Counted from the first letter of the stretch, positions 56,244 through 63,882 are shown. The stretch is 64,000 bases of DNA from Nocardioides pinisoli (GCF_024199985.1 NZ_JANARS010000005.1:388509-452508), one strand, 5' to 3'. Made by a program: numbers and translations. The notes: a model not told the origin generated them from the sequence alone.

Positions 56244-56249
56244 TAGCCT
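56244..56249 (+). promoter_or_regulatory. -10 element of the truncated GNAT gene
   Basis: TAGCCT, six bases before ATG 56256. The promoter of the broken gene still looks intact. Confidence 0.5.
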
Positions 56250-56255
56250 CGGCAG

Positions 56256-56462
56256 ATGACCGCGACCCGAGGCGAGACGTCGTACGAGATCAAGCCCCTC
56301 ACGCCCGAGACCTGGCCGGCCTTCGACGACCTCGTCATCCGGCACAACGGCATCTTTGGCGGCTGCTACTGCATCGCCTTCCACCCCGACGGCCCCGATC
56401 GCGGACAGGGCAGGGAGGCCAACCGGGCCCTGAAGCGCTCGTTCGTGGAGCGCGGCGCCTGA
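56256..56462 (+). pseudogene. N-terminal fragment of a GNAT family N-acetyltransferase
   Basis: 68 residues (YEIKPLTPETWPAFDDLVIRHNGIFGGCYCIAFHPDG...NRALKRSFVERGA, stop) match the first third of a common actinobacterial GNAT protein with the GGCWCMAFH-type segment. The acetyl-CoA-binding half (about 120 residues) is missing, and no continuation is visible in other frames before the DUF4396 promoter 40 bases on. Best explained by a deletion ending near 56460. Confidence 0.7.
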
Positions 56463-56503
56463 AGAACTGCGTGATGACGACGACCGTGCCCGCCACCCGA
56501 CCC

Positions 56504-56532
56504 TTGACGTAGATACCCCCCGGGGGTATGGT
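56504..56532 (+). promoter_or_regulatory. Promoter of the DUF4396 gene
   Basis: -35 TTGACG (56504-56509), 17-base spacer, -10 TATGGT (56527-56532), then seven bases to ATG 56540 (leaderless). Confidence 0.65.
56513..56529. promoter_or_regulatory. Candidate CsoR-type copper operator
   Basis: Perfect palindrome ATACCCCC-C-GGGGGTAT (17 bases) filling the promoter spacer. A-T-A-C-C-C-x-G-G-G-T-A-T dyads are typical of CsoR/RcnR-family repressors that respond to copper or related signals. No csoR gene is in the window. Confidence 0.65.
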
Positions 56533-56539
56533 CCGACGC

Positions 56540-57202
56540 ATGGACCACCCACACGCCACCCACCTGGAGCACGACTCCCACCACGACATGGGCAGCACCA
56601 ACGCGATGGCGGTGTCCGCCACCCTCCACTGCCTCACCGGCTGTGCCATCGGCGAGGTCCTCGGCCTGATGATCGGCACCGCTCTCGGCCTCGGCAACCT
56701 CGCCACGATCGCCATCGCGGTCGCCTTGGCCTTCCTCTTCGGCTACGCGCTGTCGACGCTGCCGCTCCTGCGTGCGGGCCTCGGCCTCGGCGCGGCGCTG
56801 GCCGTCGTCCTCGCGGCCGACACCCTGTCGATCGCCACGATGGAGCTCGTCGACAACCTGGTGATGGCCGCCATCCCGGGCGCCATGGAGGCGGGGCTGG
56901 TCAACCCGGTCTTCTGGCTCTCCATGATGCTCGCGCTGACCGTGGCGTTCTTCGCGGCCTGGCCGGTCAACCGCTACCTGCTGGCGCGCGGCAAGGGCCA
57001 CGCGCTGACCCACGGGTTCCACGGCGCCGAGCCGGAGGGCGCGCGGCGCTTCATCCCGGACCTGGCGACCTCGGCGCTCGTGGCCACCATCGTGGCGTTC
57101 ATGCTCGGCGGCCTCGTCGTCTCGATCGCCGACGAGCTCGAGTCCCCGTCCGAGGTGGAGGCCCCGTCCGACACCGGCGGCCATGCGGCCGGCGTGCGGT
57201 GA
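56540..57202 (+). CDS. DUF4396 membrane protein with His-rich N-terminus (probable copper-related)
   Basis: 220 residues from ATG 56540; an ATG 12 bases upstream falls inside the -10 region. The first 18 residues hold six histidines (MDHPHATHLEHDSHHDMG). About five membrane segments follow, with conserved TLHCLTGCAIGEVLGLMIGT (two cysteines in the first helix) and YALSTLPLLRAG, DTLSIATMELVDN, MEAGLVNPVFWLSM. DUF4396 has no established function. The metal-like N-terminus and a CsoR-type operator in its promoter point to copper handling (inference). Confidence 0.82.
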   Translation: MDHPHATHLEHDSHHDMGSTNAMAVSATLHCLTGCAIGEVLGLMIGTALGLGNLATIAIAVALAFLFGYALSTLPLLRAGLGLGAALAVVLAADTLSIATMELVDNLVMAAIPGAMEAGLVNPVFWLSMMLALTVAFFAAWPVNRYLLARGKGHALTHGFHGAEPEGARRFIPDLATSALVATIVAFMLGGLVVSIADELESPSEVEAPSDTGGHAAGVR

Positions 57203-57895
57203 TCAGTACCAGCCGTTGCCCTGCTTGAAGCTCCACGCGCTGCACGGGGTGCCGTAGGTGTCCTGGATGTACTCGAGGCCCCACCGGATCTGCGACTCGG
57301 CGGAGGTCATGTAGTCCGCGGGCAGGTCGTGGAGCTGCGTGAGGGCCTGCGGGATGCCGTACGCCGACGAGGTCGGGTTGTCGGCGTCGACGCGCCAGTC
57401 CGACTCGCTGACGTAGAGCGAGTCGAGGCAGGAGAACTGGTCGGAGGAGAAGCCGTAGGCCGGCAGCAGCGCACGGGCGATGTCGCGCGGGTCGCCCTCG
57501 GACAGCCTCTCCGAGCGCGTCACGGCCGAGCCACCGGTCATCGCGAGCGCGGCGGCCTTCGTCTTGTCGGTGCGCCGGGCCGAGCGGGACGCCACCTCGC
57601 GCGACGAGCGACGCTCGGGCGCGGCCGACTCCGACGCCTCCCCGGCGGCCTCGGCGGAGGCGGTCGGGGACGCGCTGGGGGACGCGGTCGGGGACGTGGT
57701 GGCCACGTCCGCGGCCGCGGGGGTGAGCACGTCGGGGTCGCTCGAGGCGAGGCCGCCGGTCACGCTCACGCCGGTCACGGCGGCGGCCAGGCCGGTCAGG
57801 GCGACGCCGGTGCGCAGCGCACGACGTGGCGCGCGCACGGCCTTGTGCTTGCCGGGCGCGCGGTGCTTCGGGACGTACTTGTCTGACTTCGACAC
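57203..57895 (-). CDS. Secreted lytic transglycosylase-like protein
   Basis: 230 residues from GTG 57895. Basic N-terminus and transmembrane/signal helix (about 29-50), a Ser/Thr/Pro/Ala-rich linker, then a C-terminal domain of ~80 residues (ALLPAYGFSSDQFSCLDSLYVSESDWRVDADNPTSSAYGIPQAL...QIRWGLEYIQDTYGTPCSAW) of the SLT/aggregation-promoting-factor type, with the catalytic glutamate expected in SESDW. Cleaves or remodels peptidoglycan. Two cysteines may pair. Its stop abuts that of the convergent DUF4396 gene with no spacer. Confidence 0.85.
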   Translation of the reverse strand: MSKSDKYVPKHRAPGKHKAVRAPRRALRTGVALTGLAAAVTGVSVTGGLASSDPDVLTPAAADVATTSPTASPSASPTASAEAAGEASESAAPERRSSREVASRSARRTDKTKAAALAMTGGSAVTRSERLSEGDPRDIARALLPAYGFSSDQFSCLDSLYVSESDWRVDADNPTSSAYGIPQALTQLHDLPADYMTSAESQIRWGLEYIQDTYGTPCSAWSFKQGNGWY

Positions 57896-58168
57896 AGGGG
57901 CTCACGGGGGGTTGACGACAGGGGTGGTGGTCACGCCGGGTCGTGCACGGGGGCGCGGGTCGACCACGAAGGACCGGGTCCGACAGGACGGGCGGTTGAT
58001 GGGGGGTTCCCGCGTCCTGCCGACGACCGAGGTCACGAAACGGTCACGAGACACCCTGCATGAGGCTCGGACCGCGTGCAAACCGAACTGCACAACCGGT
58101 GTCGTCACTTGCGTCACAAGCGTCACGTAGGTTCACACTGACCTCACCCGCCGCGCGGACGTGACCGC
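57896..58168 (-). other. Long upstream region of the transglycosylase-like gene
   Basis: No gene is supported here. CGTCAC occurs three times at 9-base spacing on the plus strand (58103, 58112, 58121), GGTCACGA occurs at 58031 and 58042, and CAGGACG/CGTCCTG arms suggest a hairpin in the leader. Promoter not assigned. The extended leader suggests cis-regulation, as is frequent for cell-wall hydrolases. Confidence 0.4.
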
Positions 58169-58240
58169 TGTAACGCCGGGTTGAGGGCTGTACCCACCGT
58201 GATGCACGGGGGTGGGTACAGCCTCTAACCCGGCGTCACA
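58169..58240 (-). terminator. Very long hairpin downstream of the PhoH gene
   Basis: Arms 58169-58198 and 58211-58240 pair at 27 of 30 positions around a 12-base loop. It begins 30 bases after the PhoH stop on the minus strand, so it should terminate that transcript and insulate the transglycosylase gene. The length is well beyond a normal terminator, and cruciform or protein-binding roles are possible. Confidence 0.65.
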
Positions 58241-58270
58241 GCACCGGCGAGGGCCGCGACACCGGTCGCG

Positions 58271-59626
58271 TCAGAGGGTGACGTCCTCCAGCATCTCGGT
58301 CACGAGCGCGGCGATGGGCGAGCGCTCGGAGCGGGTGAGGGTGACGTGCGCGAAGAGCGGGTGGCCCTTGAGCTTCTCCACGACCGCGACGATGCCGTCG
58401 TGGCGCCCCACGCGGAGGTTGTCGCGCTGGGCGACGTCGTGGGTGAGCACGACCTTCGAGTTGGCACCGATGCGCGAGAGGACGGTCAGCAGCACGTTGC
58501 GCTCCAGCGACTGGGCCTCGTCGACGATCACGAACGCGTCGTGGAGGGAGCGGCCACGGATGTGCGTCAGCGGCAGCACCTCGAGCATCCCGCGGTCCAT
58601 CACCTCGTCGATGACGTCCTTGCCGGTCAGCGCGCCGAGGGTGTCGAAGACGGCCTGCGCCCAGGGCGACATCTTCTCGTTCTCCGACCCGGGCAGGTAG
58701 CCGAGCTCCTGGCCGCCGACGGCGAAGAGCGGCCGGAAGACCACGACCTTCTTGTGCTGGCGTCGCTCCATCACGGCCTCGAGCCCGGCGCAGAGCGCCA
58801 TCGCCGACTTGCCGGTGCCGGCGCGACCGCCGAGGGAGACGATGCCGACCTCGGGGTCGAGCAGCATCTCCAGCGCCACCCGCTGCTCGGCGGAGCGGCC
58901 GTGGATGCCGAAGGCGTCGCGGTCCCCACGCACGAGGTGCACGCGCTTGTCGGCCCCCACCCGGGCCAGCGCCGTGCCCCGGTCGGAGAGCAGCACGAGC
59001 CCGTTGTGGCACGGCAGGTCGCGGGCCTCGGCGAGGTCGACGACCCCGTCCTCGTAGAGCTCGTCGAGGTCGCCGGCCGTGAGCTCGAGCTCCGCCATGC
59101 CGGTGTAGCCGGTGTCGGAGCTGCTGACGGCCTCGGCGCGGTACTCCTCCGCGTCCAGCCCGACGGCGGAGGCCTTGATGCGCAGCGGCAGGTCCTTGCT
59201 GACCAGCGTGACGCGGTGCCCCTCGTTGGCGAGGTTGCGGGCCACGGCGAGGATGCGGGTGTCGTTGTCACCGAGCCGGAAGCCCGACGGGAGCGACTCG
59301 GGGTCGGTGTGGTTGAGCTCGACGCGGAGCGTGCCGCCCTCCGTGCCGATCGCGACCGGCTGGTCGAGGCGGCCGTGGACGATGCGCAGCTCGTCGAGCG
59401 CCCGCAGGGCGGAGCGGGCGAAGAACCCGAGCTCCGGGTGGTTGCGCTTGCCCTCGAGCTCGGTGATCACCACCACCGGGAGGACGACCTCGTGCTCGGC
59501 GAAGCGCTTGATCGCGGCCGGGTCGGCCAGCAGGACGCTGGTGTCGAGGACGTAGGTGAGGCGGTCGCCCGGGTCGGCGGACGGGACGGGCGGTGCGGAG
59601 CTGCTGGGTGAGGTCTTGCTGGCCAC
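58271..59626 (-). CDS. PIN domain-PhoH family ATPase (PhoH2 type)
   Basis: 451 residues from GTG 59626, supported by AAGGGG six bases upstream; the frame extends to 59659. N-terminal PIN RNase domain (about 20-150: [57 protein letters not shown], with all acidic residues) and C-terminal PhoH helicase-like domain with Walker [12 protein letters not shown] and [10 protein letters not shown]. The actinobacterial PhoH2 layout; mycobacterial PhoH2 is an ATP-dependent RNA helicase/RNase. Preceded by a long, possibly structured leader. Confidence 0.93.
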   Translation of the reverse strand: MASKTSPSSSAPPVPSADPGDRLTYVLDTSVLLADPAAIKRFAEHEVVLPVVVITELEGKRNHPELGFFARSALRALDELRIVHGRLDQPVAIGTEGGTLRVELNHTDPESLPSGFRLGDNDTRILAVARNLANEGHRVTLVSKDLPLRIKASAVGLDAEEYRAEAVSSSDTGYTGMAELELTAGDLDELYEDGVVDLAEARDLPCHNGLVLLSDRGTALARVGADKRVHLVRGDRDAFGIHGRSAEQRVALEMLLDPEVGIVSLGGRAGTGKSAMALCAGLEAVMERRQHKKVVVFRPLFAVGGQELGYLPGSENEKMSPWAQAVFDTLGALTGKDVIDEVMDRGMLEVLPLTHIRGRSLHDAFVIVDEAQSLERNVLLTVLSRIGANSKVVLTHDVAQRDNLRVGRHDGIVAVVEKLKGHPLFAHVTLTRSERSPIAALVTEMLEDVTL

Positions 59627-59845
59627 GACTAACCCCTTGCTGCGGGTCGGCGCGCGCACTCCTCGCCCGGCCCGATGTCATTCAACGGACCGGAGAGCTC
59701 CCATCTGAGTGCCCAAGGTTTCCTCCCGGTTCAGCAGGCTTCCCCACCTGCCGATGTGGCCGAAATTACGCCCGGCGGCGCCCCGATCCGGGACGACACG
59801 CCCGAACGCGAGGTGACGGGGAGATGACGTCTGCGAGCAGCCGGC
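59627..59845 (-). promoter_or_regulatory. Upstream region and candidate structured leader of the PhoH gene
   Basis: -10-like TAATTT on the minus strand (59763-59768) would give a ~130-base leader before GTG 59626. The leader contains a GCAGG/CCTGC hairpin (59734-59751) and ACCGG/CCGGT arms (59726-59730 with 59689-59693) enclosing an AGGAAACCT triloop. This contrasts with the leaderless genes around it. No known riboswitch family recognised. Confidence 0.4.
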
Positions 59846-60625
59846 TCAGCCGCCGAAGCGGCGCTCGCGCTGGGCGTACGCCCGGATCGCGCGCAGGAAG
59901 TCGACCCGGCGGAAGTCGGGCCACAGGGCCTCGCAGAAGTAGAACTCCGAGTTGGCCGACTGCCAGAGCAGGAAGCCGCCGAGGCGCTGCTCCCCCGACG
60001 TGCGGATCACCAGGTCGGGGTCGGGCTGGCCCTTGGTGTAGAGGTGCTCGGCGATGTGCTCGACGTCGATGATGTCGGCGAGCTCCTCGAGGGAGGTGCC
60101 CTTGGCGGCGTGGTCGGCCAGCAGGGCGCGTACGGCGTCGGCGATCTCGCGACGCCCGCCGTAGCCGACGGCGACGTTGACGAGCAGGCCGTCGATGTCG
60201 CGGGTGGCCTCCTCGGCCGCCTTGAGCCGCTCGGCCGTCTCGGTCGGCAGCAGGTCGAGCGCGCCGACGGGGTGGATCCGCCAGCGACGGGCCTCGGCGA
60301 GCGACTCGACGGCGCCCTCGATGATCGTCAGCAGGCCGGTGAGCTGCTCGGGCGGACGGTTGGTGAGGTTGTCGCTGGACAGCAGCCACAGGGTGACGAC
60401 ACCGACACCCACCTCCTCGCACCAGCCGAGCAGCGGGCGGATGTTGTCGGCGCCGGCCTGGTAGCCCTCGGCGGTGTTGAGCCCGACCGCCTTGGCCCAC
60501 CGGCGGTTGCCGTCGAGCATCACGCCCACGTGGTGGGGGATCTGGTCGTGGGGCAGGAACTTCACCACACGGGACTCGTAGGCCGGGTAGAGCACCCGTC
60601 GCACGGCGTCCTTCACGTTGACCAC
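59846..60625 (-). CDS. uppS: Isoprenyl (cis-prenyl) transferase, UppS family
   Basis: 259 residues from GTG 60625, chosen because TACGAT lies six bases upstream; the frame runs to 60682. Cis-prenyltransferase motifs: HVGVMLDGNRRWAKAVGL (catalytic Asp), TLWLLSSDNLTNRP, NVAVGYGGRREIADA, DLVIRTSGEQRLGGFLLWQSANSEFYF. Its position divergent from a hemolysin III gene mirrors M. tuberculosis Rv1086/Rv1085c, where Rv1086 makes Z,E-farnesyl diphosphate, so a short-chain product is likely. Confidence 0.93.
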   Translation of the reverse strand: MVNVKDAVRRVLYPAYESRVVKFLPHDQIPHHVGVMLDGNRRWAKAVGLNTAEGYQAGADNIRPLLGWCEEVGVGVVTLWLLSSDNLTNRPPEQLTGLLTIIEGAVESLAEARRWRIHPVGALDLLPTETAERLKAAEEATRDIDGLLVNVAVGYGGRREIADAVRALLADHAAKGTSLEELADIIDVEHIAEHLYTKGQPDPDLVIRTSGEQRLGGFLLWQSANSEFYFCEALWPDFRRVDFLRAIRAYAQRERRFGG

Positions 60626-60631
60626 CCACCG

Positions 60632-60637
60632 ATCGTA
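60632..60637 (-). promoter_or_regulatory. -10 element for the cis-prenyl transferase gene
   Basis: TACGAT on the minus strand, six bases before GTG 60625. Confidence 0.55.
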
Positions 60638-60693
60638 ACGCCGTGTGGCCGGGCACTCGGTCATGACGACTGCGCGCCTCACCTCCGGCCGGG

Positions 60694-60699
60694 TAGTTT
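60694..60699 (+). promoter_or_regulatory. -10 element upstream of hemolysin III and its mini-ORF
   Basis: TAGTTT, seven bases before ATG 60707, which opens a five-codon ORF rather than the hemolysin III gene. Confidence 0.5.
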
Positions 60700-60706
60700 C
60701 TGCTCC

Positions 60707-60724
60707 ATGGAGACCCCGGCATGA
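60707..60724 (+). CDS. Five-codon leader ORF (METPA)
   Basis: ATG GAG ACC CCG GCA TGA. It starts at the expected 5' end of the message (TAGTTT seven bases upstream), and its TGA overlaps the hemolysin III ATG as ATGA. There is no Shine-Dalgarno before either start, so leaderless initiation on the mini-ORF followed by re-initiation would explain hemolysin III translation. The alternative is that transcription starts a little further down. Confidence 0.4.
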   Translation: METPA

Positions 60725-61446
60725 CGTCCCGCGACCGCGTCGAGCACGCCGTGGAGCGTGCCGGCGAGGTGATGGCCGACAAGATGGCGGAGATCAAGCC
60801 CCACCTCCGCGGCTGGTTGCACGCCGGCACCGCCCCGGTGGCCCTGGCCGCCGGCATCGTGCTCGTCGCCCTCTCCCCGACGCCCGCCACCCGGATCGGC
60901 TCGGCCGCCTTCGCGTTCTCCGCACTCCTGGTGTTCACCGTCTCGGCGATCTACCACCGCGGCACGTGGTCGCCGCGCACCTGGGCGTTCCTGCGCCGCT
61001 TCGACCACGCCAACATCTTCGTGCTCATCGCCGGCACCTACACGCCCTACGCCCTGCTCTTCCTCGAGGGCAGCGCCCGTACGACGCTGCTGCTCGTCGT
61101 CTGGGGTGCCGCGATCGCCGGCGTGCTGTTCCGCGTCTTCTGGACCGACGCGCCTCGGTGGCTCTACACGCCCATGTACATCGCCCTGGGCTGGGCGGCG
61201 GTGTTCTTCATCCCGCAGTTCATGGAAGGTGCCGACCGCTTCAGCAGTGGCATCGCGGTCGCGACGCTCGTGCTGGTCGCGGTCGGCGGCGTGCTCTACA
61301 CCTTCGGCGGCGTGGTCTACGGCCTCAAGCGACCCAACCCCTCGCCGCGGTGGTTCGGCTTCCACGAGGTGTTCCACTCGTTCACGATCCTGGCCTTCGC
61401 CGCCCACTACGTCGGCGTCTCGCTGGCGACGTACTCCCTCCGCTGA
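60721..61446 (+). CDS. Hemolysin III (TrhA/PAQR) family membrane protein
   Basis: 241 residues. Seven membrane segments with the PAQR/HlyIII signatures FSALLVFTVSAIYHRGTW (first histidine), RRFDHANIFVLIAGTYTPYALL and FGFHEVFHSFTILAFAAHYVGV (histidines of the metal site). Function debated (membrane homeostasis). An ATG-overlapping five-codon ORF precedes it. Divergent from the cis-prenyl transferase gene as in mycobacteria. Confidence 0.92.
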   Translation: MTSRDRVEHAVERAGEVMADKMAEIKPHLRGWLHAGTAPVALAAGIVLVALSPTPATRIGSAAFAFSALLVFTVSAIYHRGTWSPRTWAFLRRFDHANIFVLIAGTYTPYALLFLEGSARTTLLLVVWGAAIAGVLFRVFWTDAPRWLYTPMYIALGWAAVFFIPQFMEGADRFSSGIAVATLVLVAVGGVLYTFGGVVYGLKRPNPSPRWFGFHEVFHSFTILAFAAHYVGVSLATYSLR

Positions 61447-61494
61447 CATCCGCGGGGTCGTCCTGGCCCTCGGGGTCGCCCGGGTCGTCCGGGG

Positions 61495-61570
61495 TCGTCC
61501 GGGGTAGTCGGGGTCGTCCGGGGTAGTCGGGGTCGTCCGGGGTAGTCGGGGTCGTCCGGGGTAGTCGGGG
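61495..61570 (+). repeat. 19-bp tandem repeat, four copies
   Basis: Unit TCGTCCGGGGTAGTCGGGG at 61495-61513, 61514-61532, 61533-61551 and 61552-61570, identical. Partial units precede it from about 61460. Non-coding, downstream of hemolysin III. Confidence 0.9.
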
Positions 61571-61632
61571 TAGTTAAGGACGAAATGGTCGTCAGGACCG
61601 ACTGGAATGACCATCTGGTCCTTAACTACCCC
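61567..61632. repeat. Long intergenic inverted repeat
   Basis: Arms GGGGTAGTTAAGGAC (61567-61581) and GTCCTTAACTACCCC (61618-61632) pair perfectly. After a 3x3 internal loop, ATGGTC (61585-61590) pairs with GACCAT (61609-61614); loop 18 bases. Lies between convergent genes, so it may terminate both. Confidence 0.85.
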
Positions 61633-61715
61633 CGGGACCGGCCAAATCGGCCTTAACTAACCCCGGGACCGACCAGATCGGCCTCGACTACCCCGCGACC
61701 GGCCCGCGACCGATC
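61609..61715. repeat. Degenerate ~30-bp repeat units containing ACTACCCC
   Basis: Successive units begin GACCATCTGG (61609), GACCGGCCAA and GACCGACCAG and share ATCGGCC(T/T)..ACTA(A)CCCCGG. They carry the reverse complement of the GGGGTAGT motif found in the 19-bp tandem repeats, making one composite element of about 250 bases. Confidence 0.65.
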
Positions 61716-61733
61716 ACCTCGCGAGACCTCGCG

Positions 61734-62669
61734 TCAGCCGAGGCTGAGCACGGCGAACACCACTAGCGAGGCGGCCACGACCACGCCCGCCAGCACCCAG
61801 GCGGCGAGGGGCGAGCGGCGGGCCAGCCGTTCGAGCCCGAGGTAGGTGGCCCCGATCACGGCCAGGCCGACGGTGACGTGGAGCAGCACGGCCAGCATCA
61901 CCCCGGCGATCGCACCCGCCATCCGCAGCCGGCCCCAGAGCAGGCTGAGCGCCAGCGGCAGCACGACGGCACCCGCGAAGCCACCCGCCAGCTCGACCCA
62001 CCACGGCCGGTCCCCCATCCACGGCACGTCGACCGCCCCGACCCACGAGCGGTCGAAGAGGTCGCTGGTCGCGCTCCAGCCGAGGTAGACGATCGAGGCG
62101 ATCGTGATCGCCGCCGCGACCCGGTAGGACCAGTGCCTGGCGCGCGACCACGGCACGGCCCGGCCGACGAAGATCGTCGCCACGGTCACGGCCGACCAGA
62201 CGATCCAGCGCCGGATCACCCCGGTGCCGGTGTCGGCCATGGCGTCACGGAAGACGCGGTCGGCCTCGACCCGGTCCACGTCGTGCCCCTCGGTGGAGAC
62301 GTACGACGTCGCGTCGCCGCGGCCGGCCACGAGCGCGTCGTGGAGAAGTGCGGCCGACAGGTGGGCCCCGGTCTTGGGCACGAGCCACGTGAACAAGGCC
62401 GGCACCGAGGTCAGGTCGGTGCGGAAGTCGGCGCGCGAGGGGACGAGCAGCTCGCCGAGGTGACGGTCGAGGTAGGCCAGCCGGCGCTCGAGCGCGAACG
62501 TCTCGACGCCCTCCTCTGAGTGCCGCTCCAGGACGATGCGGGGATCCGAGCCGGGGTCGGGCGGCTCCCCCGGCCCCGCGGCGGTCGGCAGGGTGCCGCC
62601 GTCGTAGAACCGGCGCGGCTCCACCGCGACCTGCCTGCCCATCCCACCCGTGCGCTCCCGAGCCCTCAT
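61734..62669 (-). CDS. DUF1353 domain protein with C-terminal membrane region
   Basis: 311 residues from ATG 62669 (CAGACT six bases upstream). N-terminal DUF1353-type domain (about 45-150: LVPSRADFRTDLTSVPALFTWLVPKTGAHLSAALLHDALV...EADRVFRDAMADTG), with the conserved D-x-T-S-x-P and L-H-D-x-L patterns, then five membrane helices (about 150-311). The family is seen in phages and bacteria and is of unknown function; the membrane fusion appears specific to actinobacteria. Divergent from a glycosyltransferase gene (61 bases between starts). Confidence 0.82.
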   Translation of the reverse strand: MRARERTGGMGRQVAVEPRRFYDGGTLPTAAGPGEPPDPGSDPRIVLERHSEEGVETFALERRLAYLDRHLGELLVPSRADFRTDLTSVPALFTWLVPKTGAHLSAALLHDALVAGRGDATSYVSTEGHDVDRVEADRVFRDAMADTGTGVIRRWIVWSAVTVATIFVGRAVPWSRARHWSYRVAAAITIASIVYLGWSATSDLFDRSWVGAVDVPWMGDRPWWVELAGGFAGAVVLPLALSLLWGRLRMAGAIAGVMLAVLLHVTVGLAVIGATYLGLERLARRSPLAAWVLAGVVVAASLVVFAVLSLG

Positions 62670-62715
62670 CCCCCCAGTCTGGCGTCGTGGACCGACAGCC
62701 TCCAGCGCCCGTGCG

Positions 62716-62721
62716 TAGGCT
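62716..62721 (+). promoter_or_regulatory. -10 element for the glycosyltransferase gene
   Basis: TAGGCT, nine bases before ATG 62731, giving a leader of at most a few bases. Confidence 0.45.
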
Positions 62722-62730
62722 GCAGCCACC

Positions 62731-63882
62731 ATGCGCATCCTCGTGACCTTCGTCGGCGGGCTCGGTCACCTGGCGCCCCTCCTGCCGCTCGCCCGCGCGG
62801 CGCGGGCAGCCGGCCACGACGTCGCGATCGCCGGCTCGGGCGGCCTGGTCCCGCGGATCGAGGAGGCCGGTTTCCGGGCGTACGCCACGAGCCCGGTCGC
62901 GCACCACGGTGGAGCACCCCAGCCCCGCGCCGCCGAGCCGCTCGAGGTCATGGACGCCCGGGCGAGCGAGGTCGAGTTCGCCGCCAACTTCGCGTCGCGG
63001 GGCGCGCGCCGGATGGCTGCGGCGATGCCGGACGTCGTCACCGACTTCCGGCCCGACGTCGTCGTCCGGGACGAGACCGACCTGGGTACGACGATCGCCG
63101 CGGAGCTGCTCGACGTCCCGGTCGTCACCCACCTCGTGCTGGCCTCGGGCCTGCTCGTGCGTCCGGAGCTGGTCGCCCCCGAGCTCGACGCCGTACGCGC
63201 CGAGCACGGGCTCGCACCCGACCCCGACCTCACGCGGCTGACGAGGGGACCGGTGCTGTCCGACGCGGCGCCCTGCTTCCGGAGCCCGGAGTCGCCCGTC
63301 CAGGTGCACCCGGTCCACTACCGGTCGGCGGCGCTCGCCCCGCCGCGGCCGACGACGGGGAGGACCACGGGCAGGCGACGCGTGTACGTCACGCTCGGCA
63401 CGATCTTCAACAAGGGCTCGGGCGACCTGTTCGAGCGCCTGCTGGCCGGCCTCGGCGAGCTCGACGTCGACGTGGTGGCCACGGTCGGTCGCGATCTCGA
63501 CCCCGACGACCTCGGCCCCCAGCCGGCGCACGTCCGGGTCGAGCGGTTCGTGCCGCAGGCCGAGGTGCTGCCGGGCGTCGACCTCGTCGTCTCGCACGGC
63601 GGCTCGGGCAGCCTGATGGCCGCCCTCGCCCACGGGCTGCCCTCCCTGCTGCTCCCCCTCGGTGCGGACCAGCCGCACAACGCGTCGCGGGCCGGGCAGC
63701 TCGGTGTCGCCGCGACGCTCGACGCCGCGACGGCGACCCCCACCGAGGTCGCGCGGCAGGCGCGCGCGGTCCTGGCCGACGACGCCATGCTCCGCCGCTG
63801 CCGGGCGGTCGCGGCCGAGATGCACGCCCTCCCGGACGTGGACGCCGCCGTCGCCGTGGTCGTCGGAGCGGCCGCGCCCTAG
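62731..63882 (+). CDS. GT1-type glycosyltransferase (MGT/UGT-like)
   Basis: 383 residues. GT-B fold: N-terminal GGLGHLAPLLPLARAARAAGHDV, C-terminal YVTLGTIFNKGSGDLFERLL, then HVRVERFVPQAEVLPGVDLVVSHGGSGSLMAALAHGLPSLLLPLGADQPHNA, the donor-binding signature of macrolide/flavonoid-type transferases. It would glycosylate a small molecule from a nucleotide sugar. A transposase gene on the other strand ends within its stop codon, so its 3' end may be an insertion junction, though the protein looks complete. Confidence 0.9.
   Translation: MRILVTFVGGLGHLAPLLPLARAARAAGHDVAIAGSGGLVPRIEEAGFRAYATSPVAHHGGAPQPRAAEPLEVMDARASEVEFAANFASRGARRMAAAMPDVVTDFRPDVVVRDETDLGTTIAAELLDVPVVTHLVLASGLLVRPELVAPELDAVRAEHGLAPDPDLTRLTRGPVLSDAAPCFRSPESPVQVHPVHYRSAALAPPRPTTGRTTGRRRVYVTLGTIFNKGSGDLFERLLAGLGELDVDVVATVGRDLDPDDLGPQPAHVRVERFVPQAEVLPGVDLVVSHGGSGSLMAALAHGLPSLLLPLGADQPHNASRAGQLGVAATLDAATATPTEVARQARAVLADDAMLRRCRAVAAEMHALPDVDAAVAVVVGAAAP

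Noticed and set aside
57896..58168. c-di-AMP (ydaO) riboswitch before the transglycosylase-like gene
   Set aside because: The gene type and long leader made it plausible, and GGCAGGACGCGGGAACC looks superficially similar, but the paired conserved blocks of that riboswitch, including the GGGGTGAA segment, are absent.
61495..61570. CRISPR array
   Set aside because: The 19-bp units are contiguous without unique spacers and no cas genes are present.
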